Source: DOZZ01 sp963792655 (GTDB taxonomy: Bacteria; Acidobacteriota; Terriglobia; Bryobacterales; Bryobacteraceae). Taken from it: a stretch of DNA of 64,000 bases. Position 1 is the stretch's first letter, and the number at the start of each line of letters is the position of its first letter. This document shows, piece by piece, positions 30,036-40,800 of the stretch. The stretch is from contig CAWBWU010000001.1 in NCBI GenBank assembly GCA_963792655.1, forward strand, positions 186,001 to 250,000, in the 5' to 3' direction. The notes under the pieces were generated by a model that saw nothing but the letters and a program-made list of their open reading frames with translations, was not told where the DNA came from and did no database searches. A program made the position numbers and the translations under genes.

Positions 30036-32021
30036 CTACTGCATGCGCCATTCCTGAATGGCTCGCGCTTCCACGCGCGGGATATCGCGTTCGAGCATCA
30101 GGCGGTTGCTCACCAGCTTGGTCGCAGCAGAACGAATTTTGCTGAGGTAGTCCTGCTCCGAAGAGTAACGCTCCTCAATGGAAAGGCGCGGGTCTCCCTT
30201 CGCCACGCGTTCAGCTTTGGTATGTGCGAACGGAAAATAGGAACCGGTGAACGCGACCATTTCTTCGGCCGCGCCCATTTGCGGCGTGCGGAAGTTCCAA
30301 CCGGTATACGTGCCGAGCGGCACCGCCACCTCCGGGAGACGAATGCCGCCCAGGTCAATTCCATCGGCATCTACTTGCGGCACCAGCAGCGGGAAAGCGG
30401 GCCCTACGTCCGGTGGCTCGTGCAGGATGCCCTTCGATTCGAACTCGCTGCCGTAATTCACGTGATACGCCTTGTGCGAGGTCAACGGAACATGAACGTG
30501 CTCAATCGCCGGGAAGTGCACCTGATCGACTGGCGCCAGTTCGTGTCTGGCGAGTTGAGGGTATTGCGAAGCCGGCGGCGCCACACCGTCTTTCAGCCAT
30601 GCCTGCATATCGGCGAGCAACGCGCGCAGTGCAAACCGGTAGTCTTGCGGATTCGAAAGGTCCGCCGTGTTGGTGCGAGCCGGCGGAATCCGTCCGGGTG
30701 TGTGTTGTGCGCCGGCGATGAAGAAAATGCGCGTGTTCGGCGCAGGCGTGAAGTCGGAATGAGCATCGGGTGCAGTGTGGATCAACGCAGCGGCGCGGCC
30801 CCAATACTCGTATGACCCGTTCGAGTAGAAAATCTTGGGCACGGCGTGTTCCTGTTTCGCACGATCCAGAAGCCCTGCACGAGTGCCGCTGACCGGATCT
30901 TTTTCAGGCGAATCGGTAAACGGAAAGATGTCCACTGGGTAAAAAAAGTTCAAGAATGGCCGCGCATCGCGGGATGCCTGCGCAAAGCGATAGTTGAAAT
31001 TGCCGCGGCCCGCGCCTCCCACGTGCGCCCACACCCCATCGAAAACGGGGCGGCCTTGCTCATCGGCGTTGAAGCCTTCATACAGAAAATCGCGCAGGAA
31101 GCGCGCGCTTTGCGAGATGCCATAGCCCAACGACCGCTGCAGGTGTTGGTCACCGAGCGGTGTGTTGACCCCGCCGTACTTCAGGAACGAAACGAAATCG
31201 CGAACCGCGGCGGGCCCGAGTCCAATGACTGGCGGATTCTGCGCGGTGTAGATGACTTCATAAATTTTGCCGGGCACAAACCCGGTCGATAGCCAGACCA
31301 TGCCGGTGTCTGCGACGGGCTTGCCATTCTCGTCGTGAGCGAAATTCCACTGCGCACGCGGGATCACGCGGCGCGTGTCTTCAATGTGATCGCGAACGGT
31401 GAGTACTGCGGCTGACTCGTGAACGTCTGCGGCGGCGTAAGGTTGGTGGCCCATGTCGGCCAGCGACATATAAGACGACGGAGCGTCGACGACGAAATCG
31501 GACCGCACCTTACCGGTGATGGCAGAACCATCGGCATTCTTCGCAACCGGAGCAAACAGATGCAGAATGCCCGGGTCCTTCGGCGTATCTACCTGCCAGC
31601 CAACCCAGGCCAGGGTGTAGCCCTGCTCCAGGAGATAGCCGTCGCCCAGATCGCCTTTCAGGGTGCCGGGCGTGCGGCTTGCAACGGCGAGATCAAAGTG
31701 CATAACCATGCCTTTGCCACCGCGATTGCTTACTTCGAACAACAAGGTGCCGTTACTCTTCGCGGCGTCACGCGGCTTCAGAATGTAGAAGTCGGAAGAG
31801 TACTCCACCTTGCCCTGCTCATTGCGCGGCGCCAGATCCGCGTCGTGGATCAAACGGTTATTCGGAACGCGCGGGTCGATCGCGAAATAGATGCGGCCGG
31901 CGATCCGTTCATACGTGGGAAATTCGGCCACGGTGCTGCGCTCGGCCACTTCAACACGCGTTACCGCGGCGTGGGCATAGCAGGAGAAAGCAATACAGAC
32001 GAGTGCGGACCGAAGCAGCAT
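30036..32021 (-). CDS. Secreted alpha/beta-hydrolase-domain protein
   Basis: This intact 661-residue protein has a signal peptide (MLLRSALVCIAFSCYAHAA). It matches the long secreted family named alpha/beta hydrolase domain-containing (Abhydrolase_10 type), with LLFEVSNRGGKGMVMHFD early, GYGISQSARFLRDFLYEGFN as the probable nucleophile elbow (G-Y-G-I-S-Q-S) near the middle, and FIAGAQHTPGRIPP with a candidate histidine late. No substrate is established for the family. It follows hyuB by 12 bp on the same strand and could be the last gene of an operon with the BNR protein and hyuB. Confidence 0.78.
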   Translation of the reverse strand: MLLRSALVCIAFSCYAHAAVTRVEVAERSTVAEFPTYERIAGRIYFAIDPRVPNNRLIHDADLAPRNEQGKVEYSSDFYILKPRDAAKSNGTLLFEVSNRGGKGMVMHFDLAVASRTPGTLKGDLGDGYLLEQGYTLAWVGWQVDTPKDPGILHLFAPVAKNADGSAITGKVRSDFVVDAPSSYMSLADMGHQPYAAADVHESAAVLTVRDHIEDTRRVIPRAQWNFAHDENGKPVADTGMVWLSTGFVPGKIYEVIYTAQNPPVIGLGPAAVRDFVSFLKYGGVNTPLGDQHLQRSLGYGISQSARFLRDFLYEGFNADEQGRPVFDGVWAHVGGAGRGNFNYRFAQASRDARPFLNFFYPVDIFPFTDSPEKDPVSGTRAGLLDRAKQEHAVPKIFYSNGSYEYWGRAAALIHTAPDAHSDFTPAPNTRIFFIAGAQHTPGRIPPARTNTADLSNPQDYRFALRALLADMQAWLKDGVAPPASQYPQLARHELAPVDQVHFPAIEHVHVPLTSHKAYHVNYGSEFESKGILHEPPDVGPAFPLLVPQVDADGIDLGGIRLPEVAVPLGTYTGWNFRTPQMGAAEEMVAFTGSYFPFAHTKAERVAKGDPRLSIEERYSSEQDYLSKIRSAATKLVSNRLMLERDIPRVEARAIQEWRMQ

Positions 32022-32033
32022 CGAACTATTCTG

Positions 32034-33593
32034 CTACACGGCAATCTTTCCCCAGCCGCCACCGCCCGGTGATTCGATTTTCAGCACATCTCCCGCCTTC
32101 ACCATCAGCCGCGATTTGCCTGGGACAGTTGACTCCACGCCTTCGTGGATCAACGTTGTCTTTCCTAACTGGCCCGGCTCTCCACCGTTCAGACCATAAG
32201 GCGAGTGCAAGCGGCGATCGGCCAGAACCGTCACGTCAGCGTCGGTGAGAAATTCCACCTCGCGTTGGATGCCGTCACCGCCGTGGTGCTCTCCTGCGCC
32301 GCCAGAGCCTGCACGTACGCGGTAAGAACGAATGCGCAACGGGTATTCGTGCTCGAATGCCTCGACCGGAGTATTCCAACTGTTGGTCATGTGTGTGTGC
32401 GTGGCGCTGCGGCCATCCGCTGTTGAAGACGCTCCCATGCCGCCGGCAATCGTCTCGTAATAGGCGAACGGCTTGTTGCGCACCGGATCGAAGCCGCCGA
32501 TGGTGACGTTGTTCATGGTGCCGGAACTAGCCGCGGGTATGCGGGCCGGCAGCGCCTGGGCAAGTGCGCCAAGCACCACATCCGTAATGCGCTGCGACGT
32601 TTCGACATTGCCGGCGGCCATCGCAGCAGGTGGTCCGGCATTGACCACGCTGCGCTCGGGCGCGACGACGCGAATGGGCCGCAGCAGACCGGCATTGTAA
32701 GGAACATCTCCGCGACCAGGCACCGGAAACAATACATCACCGCCGACATACACACCGCGTAGTTCGCGTTCACCGAACCGGCGACCTGCGGGCTCGATCC
32801 GGTGAAATCAACAACGGCCTCACTGCCGCCAATGGTCACCGTCGCGCAGATCGTGACCGGCGCGGTAGTGATGCCGTCGTTATCGAGAACGTCGGTAAAG
32901 CGGTATGCGCCATCGGGGATTTCGGTAATCACGGCGCGCATCACGCGCTCGGAATAATCGGCAAGCGCGCGCATCTGTTTGTGCACGCGAGGGAGGCCAT
33001 AGCGGGTGCAAACTTCGCGCAGCCGTTCTTCGCCGCGGCGCGCAGCCATCATCTGCGCCATCAGGTCGCCTTCGCGTTCGCCGGGCGTGCGCACGTTCGC
33101 GAGAATCAGATCCAGCAATGCCCGGTCGATCACTCCGCGGCGCTGCAGCAGTATCGGCGGAATGCGCAACCCCTCCTGGTAGATCTCGGTTGCGAGAGGC
33201 ATCGACCCCGGACTCATGCCGCCAACGTCGGCGTGGTGTGCGCGGCTGGCCACATAGAACGCGCGCTGCTTTTTCCAGAACACGGCCGAGACCGCGGTGA
33301 TGTCGGGCAGGTGCGTCCCACCGGCGAAAGGATCGTTCACGATCGCCACATCGCCGGGCTGCAGCTCGAAGCGATCGATCACGCTGCGCACGGACAGCGG
33401 CATCGCGCCCAAATGAACCGGCATGTGATCGCCCATGGCGACCGTGTCGCCCCGGGCGTCGTATACAGCGCAGGAATAATCCCGGCGCTCCTTGATGTTG
33501 GGCGAGAAGGCCGTCTTGCGCAGCACCACGCCCATTTCTTCAGCGATGGATGCGAAGAGATTGCGGAACAGCTCGGTCTCGATTCGCGTTCAC
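32034..33593 (-). CDS. Hydantoinase B/oxoprolinase-type protein (HyuB), frameshifted
   Basis: HyuB-type subunits work with HyuA in ATP-dependent opening of hydantoins, oxoproline or ketone carboxylation. The visible blocks are GVVLRKTAFSPNIKERRDYS, FAGGTHLPDI, SRAHHADVGGMSPGSMP and the C-terminal GGWGKI region, all typical. The frame shifts near 32750. The start is best placed at GTG 33593, which overlaps the stop of the upstream gene as GTGA and gives MNAIETELFRN if one extra A near 33583 is removed. The restored length is about 519 residues. No hyuA is in the window, which is unusual since the subunits are normally neighbours. Confidence 0.82.
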
Positions 33594-34447
33594 GTTTTCC
33601 GCTTCTTCTTCGGCTTTGGCGGTGCGGGCGGTCCGCCGAGGTGCAACTCCTCCACGTAGTCTTTCTCCGGTTTGGGCGCGGCTTCGGTCTGCGTCGGCGG
33701 TGGCGCCGGTTCTGCGACGGGCTCGGGCTTACACTGCCCAGCAGCGATCGGAACTGTCGCGACGTGCGACCAACTTTCGCCTTGCCGCCTTTCGATCGAA
33801 TACATCTTGGCTGCAGCCTGGACACGCCAATCTTCAGGGTCCGTGTTGCTCGCCGGCAGCGGAGGCGGTTGGGAGGTCTTCGATTGGATCGACCAACTCC
33901 CGCCGCCGGTTAATGATTCGTACAACTCGTACCGGTTGCGCTCGCTGGCGCGGTCGAGCAGAGCATAGCCGCGCCGCGGATCGAGAAACACGAATTGCAG
34001 CAGCTTGCCGGGCGAGTCTTCTTCCAGAATCAATTGCTGCCGCCACGACTTCCCACCGTCGATCGTGAGCAGAAAAAAGGGGTCCGTGGGAACCGGCACC
34101 ATGGTCTGGCCCGATACCCAGCCGGTCTTGTCGTCCACCATTTGCGCGCGATCCAGTGTGACACCGGGCAACCGTTTGAACGGCTCCGACCACGTCAGCC
34201 CGCCGTCATCGCTGAACAGCAAAACGGAATACAGCGTGGCGGTTGCGGTATGCAGGTTTCCGGTAGCGATCACGCGATTGCCACGGCCGTACACCTGGGA
34301 CAGTTCGAGAAAAATCGGGCACGGCTCGGTTTCCGTGCAGCTCAGGCCGGCGGATTCGATATCTTGCGCCGTGCAGGTGAAGGGTACAGAGATCTGCGTC
34401 TGGGCCTGCAATACAGCCGCGAAGAGCACCAGACCAATCCGCATCAT
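33590..34447 (-). CDS. Exported BNR/Asp-box repeat protein
   Basis: From ATG 34447 the 285-residue product has a short signal peptide (MMRIGLVLFAAVLQAQ) and Asp-box motifs of the sialidase/YCF48 kind: LFSDDGGLTW and LTIDGGKSWRQQ. These form a beta-propeller scaffold. The tail is rich in proline and lysine (PPAPPKPKKKRKT) and probably unstructured. There are no visible sialidase catalytic residues, so a binding or structural role is more likely. It overlaps the hyuB start by GTGA, implying coupled translation. A start at 34528 would add a stretch that destroys the signal peptide. Confidence 0.65.
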   Translation of the reverse strand: MMRIGLVLFAAVLQAQTQISVPFTCTAQDIESAGLSCTETEPCPIFLELSQVYGRGNRVIATGNLHTATATLYSVLLFSDDGGLTWSEPFKRLPGVTLDRAQMVDDKTGWVSGQTMVPVPTDPFFLLTIDGGKSWRQQLILEEDSPGKLLQFVFLDPRRGYALLDRASERNRYELYESLTGGGSWSIQSKTSQPPPLPASNTDPEDWRVQAAAKMYSIERRQGESWSHVATVPIAAGQCKPEPVAEPAPPPTQTEAAPKPEKDYVEELHLGGPPAPPKPKKKRKT

Positions 34448-34694
34448 CGGGACGATTGTAGCGCCACGCGGCGCAGTGCGTTGAGACGCGCGTGGGATAA
34501 GACGCCGCCAAAAACTACATGTGAACACGGAGATAAAGGGATGCGGGCGCTAGTAGGTCATTTGGGGTGAGCGCGCCCGCATTCTAACGGGGATGTACCA
34601 GTCAAGACGCCGTGCTTTTCATGGTTGTTACCAGCCCGCAAAACTTTTTTCATCTCCTATCGCAAATAGTTGCTTCGCTATGATTGGGGAGAAT

Positions 34695-35006
34695 ATGTCC
34701 GAACGCCTCGACGCCCTGCGCTCCATGCTGGAACAGAAACCCGGCGATAGCTTCCTGCGTTATGGATTGGCGATGGAACACGCGCGATTGGGCCAACTGG
34801 AAGAAGCCGTGGCCGAGTACCGGAGCCTGCTCGGCGCCAATGCCGACTATCCTGCCGCGTATTTTCACGGCGGGCAGGCGCTCGAAAAGCTGGGACGCCT
34901 CGATGAAGCGCGAGACCTCTACGAGAAAGGCATCGCGACCACAACGCGGCTCGGCGACGCTCACACTCGCAGCGAGCTCCAGGCTGCCCTCGATCTACTC
35001 GGATAA
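34695..35006 (+). CDS. Small tetratricopeptide-repeat protein
   Basis: ATG 34695 follows a good Shine-Dalgarno GGGGAG, 4 bp away, and gives 103 residues. Almost all of it is TPR-like: FLRYGLAMEHARLGQLEEAV, YFHGGQALEKLGRLDEARDL and a capping helix. Such small soluble TPR proteins act as adaptors. It ends 2 bp before the next gene, which also carries helical repeats, so the two are an operon. Confidence 0.78.
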   Translation: MSERLDALRSMLEQKPGDSFLRYGLAMEHARLGQLEEAVAEYRSLLGANADYPAAYFHGGQALEKLGRLDEARDLYEKGIATTTRLGDAHTRSELQAALDLLG

Positions 35007-35008
35007 CG

Positions 35009-36565
35009 ATGCGCCCGATTGTCGCGGCAGTTCTGTTCTGCATCACGGCAGCCGCAGCCGACACGCCTCTTCATCACAAGATCGCGACGCGCAGCAATTT
35101 GGCGCAGACTCTCTTCGATCAAGGCCTGTTCTTCGTGTATGCGTTTGATTTCCCCTCCGCTGAAGACCAGTTCCGCCGCGCCACGGTCGAAGATCCTCGC
35201 TGCGCGATGTGCTGGTGGGGTCTGGCTCTGGCTCAAGGTCCCAATTACAACCAGCCCGAAACGGAAGCGAGCCGCAAACAGGCAACCGTGGATGCTGCGC
35301 AAAAGGCGGCGAGCCTCGCGCGCGGCGGTCCCGCAGTGGAGCAGGCTCTCACGGAAGCGCTGACAAAGCGTTTTTCAATCGAAGAGGATGCGACGAAGGA
35401 TCGCCTGGCCAACGCTTATCGCAACGCAATGCGTACCGTCTACCAACGCTTTCCAAAAGACAACGACATTGCAGCCCTCTACGCCGAAAGCATCATCGAC
35501 ATCCGGCCGTGGCAGCTTTGGGGTAAGGACGGCCAGCCCGCGCCTGGCACCGAAGAAGCCATCGCGGTGCTGCAGGGTATTCTGAAGCGCGACCCGAAGC
35601 ACATTGGCGCGAATCATTACATGATCCACGCGGTCGAGGCTTCGCCACATCCGGAAGCCGCGCTGCCCAGCGCAAAATTTCTCAAGTCGTTCACGCCGGT
35701 AGCCGCGCATCTCGCGCACATGCCGGCGCACATCGAAGCTCGGCTGGGCGATTACGCGGGTGCAATTCAAAGCAACCAAACTGCGGTCGCAGCCGACCGC
35801 GAACGTCACGCCCATGGCATGTATGCAGCGCACAACCTGCAGTTCCTGGCGGTTGCGGCGACGTTAGCCGGACGCTATGCCGAAGCATCGCAGGCCTCCG
35901 TGGATCTGAATACCCTGGTGCGCCCAATGCTGAAAGACATGCCGCAGATGGACGGCTTCCTGACAACGCCGATCTTCGTGCTGACCGCGTTTCATCGCTG
36001 GGATGAAATCCTGAAGATCTCACCGGACACGGTGGATGCGCCGCTGACGGAAGCTGTGTTGCACTTCGCACGCGGCATGGCCTTTGCTTCGGCCGAGAAA
36101 GTGGATGAAGCAACGGACGAGCGCGACGCCATCCACAGAACGTTGAAAGCGGTCTCCCCCGAGGTGACGTTCGGATTGAACAGTGTCGATGCCGTGTTCG
36201 CCGTTGCGTATGCATATCTGGATGCGGCAATCGCGATGGCGCAGCATGACCCTCTCGCGGCAAAGAATGCATTTCGCAAAGCAGAGGCGGCTGAGGATCT
36301 GCTCGCCTACGATGAACCTCCCGGCTGGTTCATTCCGGTGCGTGAAAGCTTCGGCGGATTTCTGCTCCGGCGCAACGAACTGCCGCAAGCCGAGGTCGTC
36401 TTCCGGCGCAACCTGATCACCTATCCGAAGAGCCCGCGCTCCCTGTTCGGTTTAGCCGAAGCGTTGAAGCGGCAGGGCAAAGAGGAAGACGCAAAGAGCG
36501 TCGAAGCGGAGTTCCGCGCGGCGTGGACAGGCGCGGATACCTCGTTGAGTCTCGATACGCTCTGA
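35009..36565 (+). CDS. Exported TPR-like helical-repeat protein
   Basis: The intact 518-residue protein has a signal peptide (MRPIVAAVLFCITAAAA). It is built of degenerate tetratricopeptide repeats: FDQGLFFVYAFDFPSAEDQF, a conserved CAMCWWGLALAQGPNYN with two cysteines that may form a disulfide, HLAHMPAHIEARLGDYAGAI and a C-terminal RNELPQAEVVFRRNL. It matches a family of hypothetical secreted TPR proteins common in soil bacteria, and no enzymatic motif is visible. It starts 2 bp after the small TPR gene and converges on an S9 peptidase gene with 4 bp between. Confidence 0.75.
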   Translation: MRPIVAAVLFCITAAAADTPLHHKIATRSNLAQTLFDQGLFFVYAFDFPSAEDQFRRATVEDPRCAMCWWGLALAQGPNYNQPETEASRKQATVDAAQKAASLARGGPAVEQALTEALTKRFSIEEDATKDRLANAYRNAMRTVYQRFPKDNDIAALYAESIIDIRPWQLWGKDGQPAPGTEEAIAVLQGILKRDPKHIGANHYMIHAVEASPHPEAALPSAKFLKSFTPVAAHLAHMPAHIEARLGDYAGAIQSNQTAVAADRERHAHGMYAAHNLQFLAVAATLAGRYAEASQASVDLNTLVRPMLKDMPQMDGFLTTPIFVLTAFHRWDEILKISPDTVDAPLTEAVLHFARGMAFASAEKVDEATDERDAIHRTLKAVSPEVTFGLNSVDAVFAVAYAYLDAAIAMAQHDPLAAKNAFRKAEAAEDLLAYDEPPGWFIPVRESFGGFLLRRNELPQAEVVFRRNLITYPKSPRSLFGLAEALKRQGKEEDAKSVEAEFRAAWTGADTSLSLDTL

Positions 36566-36569
36566 CAAA

Positions 36570-38572
36570 CTACTTCAGATACTTGCCATACCAGGCGAGG
36601 TAGCGCTCCAGGCGGTCGCGCTGGTAGCTCGGGCGTGCGATGCCATGGTGCTGCGCGGGATAAATCACGAGCTCTGTGGGAACCCCAAGCGATCGCAACG
36701 CTTGATACATCTGCTCGCTGCCGATGATCGGCACATTGAAATCCTGATCGCCGCCCATGAACAGCGTCGGCGTCTTGATCCGATCGGCCTTGAAGAACGG
36801 ATAGGAGATCTTGACCCACGCTTCGGGGTTCTTCCAGGGAGGACCAAGTTCGGTGTCGTACTGCAGCGTGTATTGGTCGGCGCCGTACATCGAGATCTGA
36901 TTGGCGCTACCCGCTCCGCTGATGGCTGCTTTGAAACGCGTGTCGGTCGCGATCGTGTAATCGGTCAGGATGCCGCCGTAACTCCAGCCGCCGATGCCCA
37001 AGCCGATCGGGGTCCGCGACGCCGCTTGCAACCACATGATCCACCGCCGCGAGCAAATCGGCCACTTCGCGATTGCCCCAATCGGCGAAAATGCTTTGGC
37101 CGATACTGTGCGCCCCGGCCGGAACTGCCGCGATAGTTCACGTTGATCACGACATAGCCGTTTGCCGCGAACAACTGCCGCTCGAACGCGAAGGCGTGCG
37201 CGTCCTGCCCGTTCGGCCCGCCGTGAATGCGGAGCAGCGTCGGATACTTCTTCGTCTTATCGGCATCGGGCGGCATCGTGACCAGGCCATGTACCTCGGT
37301 GCCGTCTTTGCTCTTGAACTGAATGTCGCTCACGGCGCCGAGCTGCAACTGCGAAAGCAACGCGTCGTTATGAGCGGTGAGCTTACGTAAGCTGCCGCCA
37401 TCCATTGCGAATACTTCCGGATTACCCGCATCGAAGCCCGCAAGCACAGCGGCGTGACCTGCCGGCGCGGGTATGCGCCATCACGACGAGCGAGCCGCCC
37501 ACCAGGCGTTCCATCGAACCGTTCGCGAGCGAAAGTGCCGCCGGGTATTCCGATTGATCATCCGCAACGAGTGCGATGATGCTTCGGCCATCGCTGGTGA
37601 ACATCGGTTGCGACGCGCCGCGATCCTGCTTATCGCCGACTAAACGCGCCGGTCCTCCGACTGCCGGAACCACGGCCACGCGATTCACGTTATAGGCCGA
37701 GTACTTCGGATCGGTCCCTTGCAGGTAAGCGATCAGTTTGCTGTCAGGGCTCCACGCGGCCGTCCGCCATCGAAGCCTTTGAAGTCGGTGAGCCGCCGCG
37801 GGGCCGTGTTCGGGCTTGGTGTCGCAAACCCAAACATCGCTGTTCTCGACTGCGATCGGGATCGTCGTCTTGATTGCTGGTGAATGCGATGCGTGGTGCC
37901 GTCGGGCGACCACACCGGCGTCGGCTTCATCGAAGCGCTTGAAGGTGGTGAGCGGGCTCGTACTTTGCCGACGCCACGTCGTAAAGATAGATGCGCGAGT
38001 ACTTCGAGCCCGCAAGATAGCCCTCCATGTCCTGCTTGAAGTGGTAGCGGTCGATGACGATCGGCTTGGGTGGCTTCGCTGGTGCGCCGGGTGGCTTGGG
38101 CTGGTCCGCTTCGGGATCATCCGACTCGCGCATGATCAATGCGAGCCGCTTGGAATCGGGCGACCATGCGTACTCCGAAATCTTCTGCTTCACATCCACC
38201 GCAGTGAACTGGCGCGCCTCGCCCCCGCGCCGGTCGAGCACCCACACCTGCGATGCCTTTGGCTTTGCCCGGGCGCGCCGAGAGAAACGAGATGTATTTG
38301 CCGTCTGGACTCCAACGTGGCGCGCTTTCCCCGTCCGTGCCGTTGGTGATCTGCAGGTCCTGCTTGCCGTCCCAACTCACCATCCAGACATGCGTGACGC
38401 GCTTATCCGCTTCTTTGTCCAGCGTGCTGACGGTGTACAGCACCCACTGGCCATCGGGCGAGAGCTCCGGATCGCCCACGTCTTGCAGCAGATCCATATC
38501 GTCGAGACGCAGCGGGCGTTTTGCAGCGGAAAGCAAAGGGAGCAGGAAAACCAAAGCGGCAATCAGACGCAT
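36570..38572 (-). CDS. Exported S9-family serine peptidase, frameshifted
   Basis: The product starts at 38572 with a signal peptide (MRLIAALVFLLPLLSAA), then a WD-like beta-propeller with DPELSPDGQWVLYTVS and RWSPDGKYISFLSA. The C-terminal alpha/beta-hydrolase domain has the nucleophile elbow GGWSYGG, aspartate in GGDQDFNVP and histidine in PAQHHGI. This is a prolyl-oligopeptidase/acylaminoacyl-peptidase-like enzyme that would degrade peptides in the periplasm. At least four frame changes are required, near 38250, 37930, 37740, 37460 and 37040, which gives a restored length of about 660 residues. Errors are more likely than decay because all catalytic residues are kept. Confidence 0.8.
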
Positions 38573-38620
38573 TTCCGCAGGGTACCAACTGCGCGGGGTT
38601 TGAATATACTCAAAGCTCCT

Positions 38621-39908
38621 ATGCCCGACGAACGTCAGTTTGGATTCGCCACACGCGCCTTGCATGCCGGACAGACTCCCGGCGAAACCGGCGCTCGCGC
38701 AGTGCCCATCTACCAGAGCACTTCGTTTGTCTTTGAAGACACGACGCACGCCGCACACCTGTTCGCGCTGCAACGCTTCGGCAACATCTACACGCGCATC
38801 ATGAACCCGACTACCGCGGTGTTCGAAGAGCGTGTCGCGTCGCTTGAAGGCGGTGTTGGAGCGCTCGCGCTCTCAAGCGGTCAGGCTGCGCAGTTCATCG
38901 CGATCACCAACATTCTGCAGGCAGGCGATGAACTGGTCGCGGCGAAGACGCTCTACGGCGGCACGTTCACGCAGTTCGATGTGAGCTTCCGGCGGCTGGG
39001 CATCAACACTGTTTTCGTCGATCCCGAAGATCCCGCGAATTTCGGCCGCGCCATCACGCCGAAGACACGCGCGATTTTCGCTGAGACGCTGGCCAACCCC
39101 AAGATGAACGTGCTCGACATCGCCGCGGTTGCCGCTGTCGCCCACGAGCACAACCTGCCGCTGATCATCGACAACACCTTCGCCAGCCCGTTCCTCTGCC
39201 GTCCGATTGAACATGGCGCGGATATCGTGCTGCACTCGGCCACGAAGTTTTTAGGTGGCCATGGAACATCCATAGGCGGCGTGATCGTCGATGGCGGGAA
39301 GTTCGCCTGGGACAAAGGTCCGTTCCCACAACTGACGGAGCCGAGCCCCGGCTACCACGGCATGAAGTTTCACGAGACGTTCGGGCCTATGTCGTACATC
39401 ATCAAAGCGCGGGTCGAAGGCTTGCGCGACATGGGTCCGTGCATCAGCCCGTTCAATTCATTCCTGTTCCTGCAGGGCATCGAGACACTGCCGCTGCGCA
39501 TGAAGATGCATTGCGCCAATGCACAGCGCGTCGCGGAGCACCTGGAAGGGCACGCATCGGTAAAGTGGGTCAACTATCCGGGCCTCGCAAGCAATCGCTA
39601 TCACGCGCTCGCTCAGAAGTACATGCCGGACGGGTGCGGCGCGATCCTTACCTTTGGTATCCAGGGTGGACTCGAAGCGGGCCGTAAGTTTATCGACTCC
39701 CTGAAGCTGTTCTCGCACCTCGCGAACGTCGGTGACGCCAAGAGCCTGGTGATTCACCCGGCATCGACAACTCACCAGCAGTTAGCGGAAGAAGAGCAAA
39801 TGGCCGGCGGCATCAGCCCGAGATCTGGTGCGGCTATCGGTGGGGCTGGAGGATATCGACGACATTTTGTGGGATCTGGATCAGGCGCTTTCGGCGTCGC
39901 AGGCGTAG
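38621..39908 (+). CDS. O-acetylhomoserine sulfhydrylase-type PLP enzyme (Cys/Met metabolism)
   Basis: The product, from ATG 38621, is a fold-type I PLP enzyme of the Cys/Met metabolism family. It has GFATRALHAGQTPGETGARA, YTRIMNPTTAVFEERVASLE and the PLP lysine in LHSATKFLGGHGTSIGG at about residue 210. The long MetY-like insertion (FPQLTEPSPGYHGMKFHETF) points to O-acetylhomoserine aminocarboxypropyltransferase, which makes homocysteine from sulfide. An extra A near 39822 shifts the last part; removing it gives SPDLVRLSVGLEDIDDILWD and a stop at 39908. The length is then about 429 residues. It is divergent from the S9 peptidase gene. Confidence 0.88.
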
Positions 39909-40139
39909 AACTCTGGTAGTTCGTTTTCTGAGTTGCGGCGACGATGCTCTTGCTCAAGAGCCGAACGTCAATAACAACCAGCGCGGGCCCACGTAGTGTC
40001 CTCAACTGCGTTGACGAAGGTGCAGTGGTGGCGTCCGCATAGTTGTCAGAGGCGCGACTGGAAGGAGCGCACGGCCGAAAGCTCACGCATTGATCGGGTC
40101 AGCAATTCGCTCCATAGTCTCGACCAGGAAGAGGTTTCC
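39909..40139. other. Intergenic stretch without a recognisable gene
   Basis: No frame gives a recognisable protein here. A short near-perfect palindrome, GCTCTTGCTCAAGAGC at 39946-39961, could fold into a small hairpin after the sulfhydrylase gene but lacks a T run. Base composition becomes less GC-rich from here on. It leads into the gene remnants that follow. Confidence 0.4.
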
Positions 40140-40630
40140 GATTCTTTACGGCGGGGGAGCGCTGGAATCATTCGAGCAGTGGCTCAACTGCCTACTTGAG
40201 GCGGTCCGCAATGAATCACGGCCCACCCGCGATCGATTTTGCAGTTGTCGCGATGGATTCGAATATGGCTGAATTGCCCGCCATCGTCTCGCTCGCAGCC
40301 CAGAGCGGAGCGTCCTCGCTCTCGATTCATCCCGTAATAAGCCGCCTTGGTGTCCCGCCCCGGTTTGATATCGAAACGAGAGAGGAAGGAAGACTGACCG
40401 AGGCTTTCCAGAATGACCCTCGATTCGAGCGTCAAAGCGGCACGCGACTGCAAATCCGGGAGTGCGGGTATCTGTGGCGCGTCCGCCGGAGTTCGGCCAC
40501 CGCGACGGCGCTTTTACGTGCGAGCAGAATCCGTTTGAGACGGTGCACATCCTTGCTCGAACGGTGACGTTGTGCCATGCGAGGTGCTGGATAGAAAGGC
40601 CATCGGCAACCTGCGACATCTGCGACCTTC
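40140..40630 (+). pseudogene. Radical SAM/SPASM-domain protein remnant
   Basis: Two frames contain pieces of one family. In the first, GPPAIDFAVVAMDSNMAELP and the following SLSIHPVISRLGVPPRFDI look like the second half of a radical SAM barrel. In the second, FTCEQNPFETVHIL and, after a shift near 40562, NGDVVPCEVLDRKAIGNLRH form the SPASM pattern with cysteines around a N-G-D-V-x-P-C core and I-G-N-L. The N-terminal CxxxCxxC is missing upstream, so the gene is truncated and frameshifted. It is probably a true remnant and not merely a sequence error. Confidence 0.6.
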
Positions 40631-40800
40631 CAACCCGGTGAGATCTGGCTCGCAGACCTGGGGCTCGCTGCCAAAACGCGACCTGTCATGTCGACTCGCG
40701 TACGACCCCGAACCGCAACGATCCCTTGTCTTGTACGTGCCCGATTACGCAGCGAAGGGACAGTCCGTATGAGTTATTCCTCCGAGACTTCCGTTCCTCG
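40631..40800 (+). pseudogene. mazF: MazF/PemK-type toxin remnant
   Basis: The text PGEIWLADLGLAAKTRPV is the conserved N-terminus of MazF/PemK endoribonuclease toxins. After a shift near 40690 it continues as YDPEPQRSLVLYVP, the next conserved strand pair, and then breaks down with an in-frame stop at 40770. The block LPFLDS after it may be the next MazF strand. The C-terminal half is missing. No MazE-type antitoxin is visible upstream. Confidence 0.6.

Noticed and set aside
30222..30815. A 197-codon plus-strand frame opposite the alpha/beta hydrolase
   Set aside because: It is fully nested within the well-supported hydrolase gene and its composition is that of a shadow frame.
39946..39961. 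Palindrome GCTCTTGCTCAAGAGC as a terminator of the sulfhydrylase gene
   Set aside because: The stem is only six or seven bases with a very small loop and no T run follows. It may be chance.
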